Part shown: piece by piece, positions 1 to 5,082 of the stretch
How the letters are laid out: each line of letters opens with the position of its first letter
Numbering within the stretch: position 1 is the first letter of the stretch
Source of the DNA: Gammaproteobacteria bacterium
GTDB taxonomy: Bacteria; Pseudomonadota; Gammaproteobacteria; Enterobacterales; Kangiellaceae
Assembly: GCA_002401655.1 (NCBI GenBank)
Contig: NVTT01000065.1
Location: forward strand, 2,309-7,390
Reading direction: 5' to 3'
DNA: 5,082 bases
Notes under the pieces: model-generated
What the model was told of the DNA's origin: nothing
The model's database searches: none
The model's input: the letters and a program-made list of their open reading frames with translations, nothing else
Program-made: the position numbers and the translations under genes

Positions 1-153
1 TTTTAAAGCTTTTACTATTAAAAAGTCTGTTTTTATCACTAATAATGCCTAAAGCATTTGGCAATTGGCTCAAATACGTCTAATATTTATATACCTATCC
101 CACCTCAATATACAGTTCAATGATTTAACACTCACTAATCTGGACATCCTTGG
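1..153. other. Non-coding region upstream of the nhaB promoter
   Basis: I find no supportable gene here on either strand; stops are frequent and no start has a convincing ribosome binding site. Only weak AT-rich inverted repeats occur: 5-bp arms AATGC/GCATT at 44-48 and 54-58, and an A/T-only 6-bp stem at 19-35. Neither is good enough to call a terminator or operator. In E. coli the gene divergent from nhaB is fadR, but nothing in these bases shows what lies to the left here. Confidence 0.5.
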
Positions 154-183
154 TTTACACAGATTAATTTAACTAATTATAAT
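154..183 (+). promoter_or_regulatory. Predicted sigma70-type promoter of nhaB
   Basis: The -35 hexamer TTTACA (154-159) matches TTGACA at 5 of 6 positions, and the -10 hexamer TATAAT (178-183) is a perfect match. The spacer is 18 bp. Transcription would start near 190, giving a leader of about 28 nt before the nhaB ATG at 218. The spacing and position fit nhaB well. No recognisable operator for a known regulator is visible around it. The call rests on consensus match only. Confidence 0.7.
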
Positions 184-217
184 AAATTCGGAACTATTCG
201 ACACAAAAGGACCCTAT

Positions 218-1819
218 ATGCAACGTTCACTCCCATTAGCTTTTCTCGACAATTTTTTAGGAAGCGCCCCTGGTTGGTACAAACTTACCATTATTGCTTT
301 TTTGCTTATTAATCCGATCATTCTGTATATGTTTGGTCCATTTGTAGCAGGCTGGATAATTGTTGTTGAATTTATATTCACATTAGCTATGGCATTAAAA
401 TGCTACCCACTTCAACCTGGCGGTTTAATCGCAATTGAAGTGTTAATCATGGGATTAACAACAGCCCATCATGTTGGAATGGAAATAGCCTCTCAATTAG
501 AAGTTATTTTATTATTGATTTTTATGGTCGCAGGTATTTATTTTATGAAAAACCTGTTGCTTTTCGCGTTTACAAAAATATTATTAGGAGTTCGTTCAAA
601 AATTATTTTGTCATTGCTCTTTTCGGCAATGGCCGCCTTTTTATCCGCATTTTTAGATGCACTAACAGTTACAGCCGTTATCATTTCTGTTATTACCGGT
701 TTTTATGGTGTATATCATAAGGTAGCATCGGGTCGGAAACCTCATCACGATCATGATCATTCGAGTGATGAAAATGTTGAAACATCGCACAAAGAAGATT
801 TACGCCAATTCCGTTCGTTTTTACGTTCTATTCTGATGCATGCTTCAGTCGGGACGGCATTAGGAGGCGTTTGTACACTGGTTGGAGAACCTCAAAATTT
901 AGTCATTGCGGGTGTAGCTGGGTGGGATTTTGCTGAATTCTTTTTCAGAATGTCTCCTGTCACAATGCCGGTATTAGTGGTTGGATTATCCACTTGTGCT
1001 ATTTTAGAAAAGACCGGTAAATTTGGCTATGGTGCTAAAATACCTGAATCGGTAAGAGCCATTATTGAAGAAGATGCCGCTAAAAAGTTAGAAGAAAGAA
1101 CTACACGTGATGTTGCCGAATTAATCGTTCAAGCGGCTGTTGGCATATTTTTAATTCTTGGTTTGCTCAATCAGTGGGCTGAAGTTGGTTTGATCGGTTT
1201 AGCCGTTATTGTATTGATCACCGCTTTTACGGGAATCGTTGAAGAACATCAATTAGGCAAAGCTTTTGAAGAAGCATTACCCTTCACAGCTTTACTCGCT
1301 GTGTTTTTTGCCATAGTTGCGATGATCGCTGAGCAAGGTTTATTTGGCCCAGTGATTCATTGGGTACTGCAATTAGAAGGCTCTAATCAAACTGGGATGT
1401 TTTATATTGCCAATGGACTACTGTCCATGATCAGCGATAATGTTTTTGTAGGGACTGTTTATATAAAGGAAATTGATCTTGCATTAAGAAATGGAGTCAT
1501 TAGTAGAGACACTTTCGATCAACTTGCGGTAGCTATCAATACAGGGACTAATATCCCGAGCATTGCGACGCCAAATGGTCAAGCTGCATTTTTATTCCTT
1601 TTAACATCTACGCTTGCACCGCTTGTTAGACTCTCTTATATGAAGATGGTTAAAATGGCATTACCTTATACCATTACGATGTCTATTACGGGCTTCTTTT
1701 TTGTCTTCTATTATCTACAACCTATGACGGACAAAATGTATGAAAACAATATTATTCATCATCATGTAGAACAACCTGCAGACGTTGATGGACACGGTAA
1801 GAAAAAATCTGGACATTAG
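218..1819 (+). CDS. nhaB: Na+/H+ antiporter NhaB
   Basis: Inner-membrane electrogenic antiporter that exports Na+ in exchange for H+, supporting sodium tolerance and pH homeostasis. The 533-residue product aligns end to end with E. coli NhaB (513 aa) from memory. Shared blocks include PFVAGW (41-46), [15 protein letters not shown] (51-65), MVAGIYFMK (103-111), [10 protein letters not shown] (141-150), MVGEPQNL-like LVGEPQNL (221-228), MSPVT (245-249), SDNVFVGT (406-413), AVAINTGTN (437-445) and [15 protein letters not shown] (450-464). Asp147 in FLDALT is at the same position as the functionally important membrane aspartate of Vibrio alginolyticus NhaB. The protein is hydrophobic throughout, with about ten or more membrane segments. 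The start is supported by AAAGGA at 206-211, 6 nt before the ATG, and by N-terminal alignment. Translation ends in tandem stops, TAG then TAA. Unusual features are a His/Asp-rich hydrophilic loop (HHDHDH, 176-181) and a C-terminal tail about 20 residues longer than in E. coli, with HHH at 514-516. It is transcribed alone and converges with gshA. Confidence 0.97.
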   Translation: MQRSLPLAFLDNFLGSAPGWYKLTIIAFLLINPIILYMFGPFVAGWIIVVEFIFTLAMALKCYPLQPGGLIAIEVLIMGLTTAHHVGMEIASQLEVILLLIFMVAGIYFMKNLLLFAFTKILLGVRSKIILSLLFSAMAAFLSAFLDALTVTAVIISVITGFYGVYHKVASGRKPHHDHDHSSDENVETSHKEDLRQFRSFLRSILMHASVGTALGGVCTLVGEPQNLVIAGVAGWDFAEFFFRMSPVTMPVLVVGLSTCAILEKTGKFGYGAKIPESVRAIIEEDAAKKLEERTTRDVAELIVQAAVGIFLILGLLNQWAEVGLIGLAVIVLITAFTGIVEEHQLGKAFEEALPFTALLAVFFAIVAMIAEQGLFGPVIHWVLQLEGSNQTGMFYIANGLLSMISDNVFVGTVYIKEIDLALRNGVISRDTFDQLAVAINTGTNIPSIATPNGQAAFLFLLTSTLAPLVRLSYMKMVKMALPYTITMSITGFFFVFYYLQPMTDKMYENNIIHHHVEQPADVDGHGKKKSGH

Positions 1820-1848
1820 TAACTAGAGTCAGATACTTAGTAAACTCA

Positions 1849-1880
1849 CAATAAAAAGCCTCTAACGAGGCTTTTTATTG
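1849..1880. terminator. Bidirectional intrinsic terminator between nhaB and gshA
   Basis: The 14-nt arms CAATAAAAAGCCTC (1849-1862) and GAGGCTTTTTATTG (1867-1880) are perfectly complementary around the 4-nt loop TAAC. Each arm combines a GC-rich core (GCCTC/GAGGC) with an A or T tract, so on both strands a strong hairpin is followed by a U-rich run. The plus side adds a further TCTTTTTGTTT. The hairpin lies 29 nt after the nhaB stop and 22 nt after the gshA stop. It can therefore end both convergent transcripts. Confidence 0.92.
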
Positions 1881-1902
1881 TCTTTTTGTTTCGAGGTAAT
1901 GG

Positions 1903-3459
1903 CTAATCGTAATAACTTTCTAAAAATGCACCAAAGCTCATTTCATCATTTTCTTCCATTATTTTTTTATTTTCATGTGACTGTTTAGCTACTTGTTGAT
2001 AGTGCTCTAATCGTTCTTTGGATAAAGGGTTATTAACAAATTCCTCCTTATGCTTTTTAGATAACTCATAAGCTAATGGAAAAAATCCTTCCTCACTATT
2101 TTCAATTCTTTTAACAATCCTTCCCGAAAAAGTTTTATCAAGATCTAGCGTTTGTTCATGTAAATTCTTTAACGTTTCTGAGTGCTCAGAAATAGAGTAG
2201 GTTTTATCAAGCATTTCTGCAAAAGGCTTCATCTTATCTAACATTGTATTGGTTAGCTCTTTTAAACAAATGCTACTATTTTGAACCGACAAACAAAGTT
2301 CTGGGTGACGACCATTTAATACGACTCTATCAAAATTGGCAGTATTTTCACCTTTCTCTCTAGCGGTAATCGGTTCCGACTTTGCAAATAAACATGTCAA
2401 TAATAACGTATCGATAAACGCCATTTGATTGGACTCTAAGCCTATAGGTGAAAAAGGATTAATATCCAATGCTCTAACTTCAATATACTCAATTCCATGA
2501 AGTTTAAGAGCTTTGGTTGGACGCTCACCTGATTTAGCAACTCGTTTAGGACGAATACTGCCATAAAACTCATTTTCGATTTGTAGGATGTTAGCGTTTA
2601 ATTGTTGGTATTCACCATTGTGTATAACACCTAGAGAACGATAATAAGGATCTTCCGTTCTAATGGCTTTTTCAAGTGCCGCGATATAAGACGGTAGGCT
2701 GTTGTAGCTCACATTTAATTGGCTTTGGACTTTATTTTGGTATCCAAGATCGCTCATTCTTAGCGACGTTGAATATTTTCCGTAACGAGTTCCTGGAACT
2801 AGCTCATCAAGATCGATGTTTTTTCCTTGGATAAAGCTTTCGCATAAAGCGGGTGATGCTCCGTAAAATAAAGGGATTAACCATGAATAACGTAAGTAGT
2901 TTCTAATCATCCCCATATATTTTTCGGAAATAAAGTCTTTTAAATCTAACTCCGAACCTTCTTTTTCATAAAACGCTTGCCAAAAGCTCATTGGAAGCGA
3001 GAAGTTGTAATGAACACCAGCAATAGTTTGCATAAACCGTCCATAACGATGACCTAAACCTAAACGATAAATTTCTTTCATTTGCCCGCTATTGGATGAT
3101 CCGTAACGACCAATAGGAATGTCCTCTTCTCCGCCCATAATGCACGGCATGCTCATTCCCCATAACACTTCATCACCTAAGTATTGATAAGCGAACTGAT
3201 GCAGTTCATACATCGTTTTAAGTGGTGCATTACGATCGGTTGTCGGTGGAGTAATAAATTCAGGTAACGCTTCAGAATAATCAGTGGTGATATATGGATT
3301 AGTTAAAGTCGCACCTAACTCTTTAGGATGAGGTGATTTTGATAGATAACCATCGGGCTGAATTCGCAAACTTTCTTTTTCTAGCCCCCGCTGAATGCCT
3401 GAAAGATGAGATGATAAATCCTTCGCTATGGCTAGATTATTAATCTCTAATGGTTGCAT
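1903..3459 (-). CDS. gshA: Glutamate-cysteine ligase (gamma-glutamylcysteine synthetase) GshA
   Basis: Cytoplasmic enzyme of the first, usually rate-limiting step of glutathione synthesis: L-glutamate + L-cysteine + ATP gives gamma-glutamylcysteine + ADP + Pi. At 518 residues it has the same length as E. coli GshA. Conserved blocks are GIQRGLEKESLR (21-32), ITTDYSEALPEFITP (57-71), SMPC (103-106), YGSSNSG (119-125), QTIAGVHYNFSLP (144-156), SLRMSDLGY (232-240), LQIENEFY (292-299), IRPKRV (302-307) and the stretch from IEYIEVR to NPFSPIG (323-340). Glu27, Glu29, Asp60, Glu67, His150 and Glu327 occupy positions matching the metal/ATP-site residues of the E. coli enzyme. Tyr131, Tyr240 and Tyr299 match tyrosines near its cysteine site (assignments from memory). 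Nothing essential appears lost. The ATG is preceded by AAAGGA at 3469-3474 with a 9-nt gap. There is no GshB or GshF-type ATP-grasp domain, so glutathione synthetase must be encoded elsewhere. The gene is probably transcribed from the 3460-3653 gap, with possible readthrough from the glutaredoxin-like gene. Confidence 0.97.
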   Translation of the reverse strand: MQPLEINNLAIAKDLSSHLSGIQRGLEKESLRIQPDGYLSKSPHPKELGATLTNPYITTDYSEALPEFITPPTTDRNAPLKTMYELHQFAYQYLGDEVLWGMSMPCIMGGEEDIPIGRYGSSNSGQMKEIYRLGLGHRYGRFMQTIAGVHYNFSLPMSFWQAFYEKEGSELDLKDFISEKYMGMIRNYLRYSWLIPLFYGASPALCESFIQGKNIDLDELVPGTRYGKYSTSLRMSDLGYQNKVQSQLNVSYNSLPSYIAALEKAIRTEDPYYRSLGVIHNGEYQQLNANILQIENEFYGSIRPKRVAKSGERPTKALKLHGIEYIEVRALDINPFSPIGLESNQMAFIDTLLLTCLFAKSEPITAREKGENTANFDRVVLNGRHPELCLSVQNSSICLKELTNTMLDKMKPFAEMLDKTYSISEHSETLKNLHEQTLDLDKTFSGRIVKRIENSEEGFFPLAYELSKKHKEEFVNNPLSKERLEHYQQVAKQSHENKKIMEENDEMSFGAFLESYYD

Positions 3460-3551
3460 TAACTAACGTCCTTTATAAATATGGCATTTCTAGAGTTTTA
3501 TTCAAATTAATTAAATATTAGCAACTGCGAATACTGGTCATTTTCTCTCAA

Positions 3552-3599
3552 GAATTCAAGCTTTAATATTAAATTGATAGAGTTTAGATGCTTAAATTC
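3552..3599 (-). repeat. Inverted repeat (putative 5' stem-loop) in the gshA leader
   Basis: Read on the minus strand, GAATTTAAGC (3599-3590) and GCTTGAATTC (3561-3552) form ten consecutive pairs with one G-U wobble, around a 28-nt loop. On the plus strand the same position is a C/A mismatch, so the full stem exists only in RNA of gshA sense. The loop contains a perfect 12-nt AT palindrome (3562-3573, TTTAATATTAAA). No U-run follows, so this is not an intrinsic terminator. It begins where a transcript from the adjacent -10 box would start. The stem is mostly A-U, and a chance origin in AT-rich DNA is possible. Confidence 0.4.
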
Positions 3600-3604
3600 G
3601 TTAC

Positions 3605-3610
3605 ATTATA
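3605..3610 (-). promoter_or_regulatory. Candidate -10 box of a gshA promoter
   Basis: The minus strand reads TATAAT here, a perfect -10 hexamer. The start point would fall near 3598 and the gshA leader would be about 139 nt long. The -35 region is poor: at spacers of 16-19 bp no hexamer matches TTGACA at more than 2 of 6 positions, and there is no TGn extension. The promoter may be weak or activator-dependent. A second, poorer pair on the same strand is TTGCTA (3519-3524) with TAAAAC (3495-3500), spacer 18 bp. No operator is recognised. Confidence 0.4.
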
Positions 3611-3653
3611 TGTCTATATTTTTCATTACCTGACAGCTAAAGCAATAACACTA

Positions 3654-3929
3654 CTAGAGACTTTCAAGCCAAAGGTATAGTTCATCCATTGTAAAAATCC
3701 AACCCAACTCATTCTCATTTGATTTTAATACCGGTATTCGCATTCCGAAGTTTTCAATTAATTTGTCGTCATTAGCAATTTCTACTAGTTGTAATTCAAA
3801 TCTCTGTGCAAATAATGGTTTTTCATTCAACAAATAGTGAAACATTTGAGAAGCTTCATCGCATAAATGACAACCCGAAGTTGTCATTAGCTCGATAACG
3901 ACCCTATTTTCTATATTCTTCGAAATCAT
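3654..3929 (-). CDS. Glutaredoxin family protein (DUF836-like thioredoxin fold)
   Basis: Small cytoplasmic thioredoxin-fold protein of 91 residues, the usual size for this family. A beta strand (VVIEL, 10-14) leads into the redox motif Cys20-His-Leu-Cys23, followed by helix residues DEASQMF (24-30). A second strand is FELQLVEI (44-51). The signature FGMRIPVL (61-68) supplies the cis-proline Pro66 that packs on the active site. The C-terminus ends in helix MDELYLWLESL. The order CxxC, then a GMRIPVL-type motif, is typical of the DUF836 glutaredoxin-like family; the physiological substrate is generally unknown. Both catalytic cysteines are present, so disulfide chemistry is plausible. The ATG lies 7 nt after the rlmL stop and has no good Shine-Dalgarno sequence (only AAGAG directly abutting the ATG), which suggests translational coupling to rlmL. 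The next ATG (Met15) would remove the first strand and is unlikely to be the start. gshA follows 194 nt downstream on the same strand. Confidence 0.9.
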   Translation of the reverse strand: MISKNIENRVVIELMTTSGCHLCDEASQMFHYLLNEKPLFAQRFELQLVEIANDDKLIENFGMRIPVLKSNENELGWIFTMDELYLWLESL

Positions 3930-3936
3930 CTCTTAT

Positions 3937-5082
3937 TTAAATACTTTGAATTTTCCAACATCGATGTAATGGACGCCTAAAAAAGTCCATGGAGGTTGTT
4001 TGTTTTGTTATTTCATTCACCAAAACTTTCTCATCATACAAGTCTTCATACTTTTCAGCATCAAATTCCATTTTAAACTGCTTAAAATTATTGGAAAAAT
4101 AGAGCGTTCCTTTATCACTTAATAATTTTACGCATTGTGAGATTAATAATTCGTGATCGCGCTGTATATCAAAATGGTTTTCCATCTTTTTAGAATTTGA
4201 AAAAGTAGGCGGATCTAAAAAGATGACATCATATTTCAAGTTAGAATCTACCGCTTCTTTAATCCAAATCAAGGTGTCATCCCTAATGAATTCATTTTTT
4301 TCTAAAGACAAACCATTTAAGTCAAAATTATCTTTTGCCCAATTAAGGTAAGTGTTTGATAAGTCGACACTAGTTGTTTTACTTGCACCGGCGCTGGCAG
4401 CATAAACTGAAACTGTACCTGTGTAACAAAAAAGATTTAAAAATGATTTACCTCTACATTCTTTAGCTATTATTTGACGTATATTACGATGGTCTAGAAA
4501 TAACCCCGTATCCAAATAGTCTTTTAGATTAACAATAAACTTTCTACCAGACTCAACAATATTAAAGTCATCTTTTTCTATTTCTTGACCTGTCTCATCT
4601 CGTCCCTTAGTTTCGTATTGCCAATCACCTTTTTGCTGCCGCCTCTGCTTTATATAAACCGACTCTAAAGGTAATTCAAAGATCCCCGCAACTACACGAT
4701 GCAGATCTTTAATTCTTCTTATCGCCACTTTTTCATCAATCGATTTAGGCGCACGATATTCCTGTATATGAATTCTATCTTGGTATACATCAATCGCCGC
4801 ATTGTATTCAGGTAAATCAGCATCATAAACTCGGTAACAGCTAATATCATTCTGCTTTAAAAAACTTTTAAGTTTTTTTCTGTTTTTTTCTATCCGATTA
4901 TTTAATTGAAGCGCCGCTTCAGATAATCGTTCTTTATAATTCTTGCTCGAGCCTTCCGTTGTTCGCTTTTTTAAATAATTTTTTTGTTCAAGGTCAAAAT
5001 TTAAAAGTTCACAGGCAATACTGCCATTATTAAATTTATAGATTTTTTTTGCTCTTATGCCTAATGAATGGCCAAACACTTT
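3937..5082 (-). CDS. rlmL: 23S rRNA (guanine) methyltransferase RlmL/RlmKL, C-terminal part (partial)
   Basis: This is the 3' portion (about 381 codons) of the bifunctional enzyme that makes m2G2445 (RlmL half) and m7G2069 (RlmK half) in 23S rRNA during 50S assembly. Full-length E. coli RlmL is 702 aa, so roughly the first 320 residues lie beyond the right edge. The visible part begins with the end of the RlmL methyltransferase domain (LGIRAKKIYKFNNG) and then covers the RlmK domain. Diagnostic blocks include CYRVYDADLPEYN, NLKDYLDTGLFLDHR, the SAM-binding NLFCYTGTVSVYAA and the motif IV segment FLDPPTFSNSK. The C-terminus FFRRPLHRCWKI matches the E. coli ending pattern. The GTG at 5077-5079 is an internal valine codon: the frame stays open with an AAA codon to 5082 and homology extends past it. 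The gene ends in TAA 7 nt before the glutaredoxin-like gene, so the two probably form an operon. The rlmL promoter is outside the window. Confidence 0.95.
   Translation of the reverse strand, partial: KVFGHSLGIRAKKIYKFNNGSIACELLNFDLEQKNYLKKRTTEGSSKNYKERLSEAALQLNNRIEKNRKKLKSFLKQNDISCYRVYDADLPEYNAAIDVYQDRIHIQEYRAPKSIDEKVAIRRIKDLHRVVAGIFELPLESVYIKQRRQQKGDWQYETKGRDETGQEIEKDDFNIVESGRKFIVNLKDYLDTGLFLDHRNIRQIIAKECRGKSFLNLFCYTGTVSVYAASAGASKTTSVDLSNTYLNWAKDNFDLNGLSLEKNEFIRDDTLIWIKEAVDSNLKYDVIFLDPPTFSNSKKMENHFDIQRDHELLISQCVKLLSDKGTLYFSNNFKQFKMEFDAEKYEDLYDEKVLVNEITKQTTSMDFFRRPLHRCWKIQSI

Noticed and set aside
19..58. Possible terminator or operator hairpins upstream of nhaB
   Set aside because: The stems are only 5-6 bp and one is made of A and T alone; such repeats are expected by chance in DNA this AT-rich.
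176..183. ATTATAAT could serve as a -10 box on the minus strand for a divergent gene
   Set aside because: The palindrome gives TATAAT on both strands, but the minus strand has no -35 match at normal spacing and no open frame follows to the left.
3473..3487. A second mini-ORF (MPYL) just before gshA
   Set aside because: It has four codons and no ribosome binding site, and its stop overlaps the gshA Shine-Dalgarno; this is no more than chance would give.
3562..3573. 12-nt perfect palindrome as a regulator binding site
   Set aside because: It is composed only of A and T and matches no operator I recognise; it is recorded inside the inverted-repeat feature rather than as a site.
5077..5079. GTG as the start codon of the minus-strand gene at the right edge
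   Set aside because: The frame is open through AAA at 5080-5082, there is no visible ribosome binding site, and the residues after it match the interior of RlmL, so it is an internal Val codon of a truncated gene.
1..5082. Mobile elements, CRISPR arrays, tRNA or rRNA genes, defence systems
   Set aside because: No direct-repeat arrays, transposase or integrase motifs, tRNA-like folds or defence domains are visible; all four genes are intact or edge-truncated housekeeping genes.

Overview
This is a visibly AT-rich chromosomal segment carrying ordinary housekeeping genes of a gammaproteobacterium. The indicators are an NhaB-type Na+/H+ antiporter, a 518-residue glutamate-cysteine ligase of the E. 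coli GshA class, and a two-domain RlmKL-type 23S rRNA methyltransferase followed by a small glutaredoxin-like protein. The low GC and the moderate divergence from the E. coli proteins would suit a low-GC lineage such as Orbaceae (Gilliamella/Orbus-like) or a Vibrio/Psychromonas relative. That placement is inference only. True Pasteurellaceae are less likely, because many of them use the fused GshF enzyme instead of a stand-alone GshA.

Layout: positions 1-217 are non-coding upstream DNA with a good sigma70-type promoter driving nhaB (218-1819, plus strand). nhaB ends at a perfect 14-bp hairpin with A and T tracts (1849-1880). It is shared with the convergent gshA (1903-3459, minus strand) and looks like a bidirectional intrinsic terminator. 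Upstream of gshA is a 194-nt gap (3460-3653). It holds a consensus -10 box, a 10-bp inverted repeat near the predicted mRNA 5' end and a 7-codon mini-ORF ending in a Cys codon. Beyond it on the minus strand are a 91-codon glutaredoxin-family gene (3654-3929) and, 7 nt upstream of that, the 3' 1.15 kb of rlmL/rlmKL, which runs off the right edge.

How the genes relate: rlmL and the small thioredoxin-fold gene look like one transcription unit with coupled translation. gshA makes gamma-glutamylcysteine, the first step of glutathione synthesis, so the glutaredoxin-like gene and gshA form a loose thiol-redox pair on one strand. No clear terminator separates them. nhaB is an independent unit for sodium extrusion and pH homeostasis.

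I see no mobile element, CRISPR array, tRNA, rRNA, frameshifted gene or obviously new multi-gene system. The most interesting places are the structured gshA leader and the histidine-rich loop and tail of NhaB. Both are leads, not established facts.
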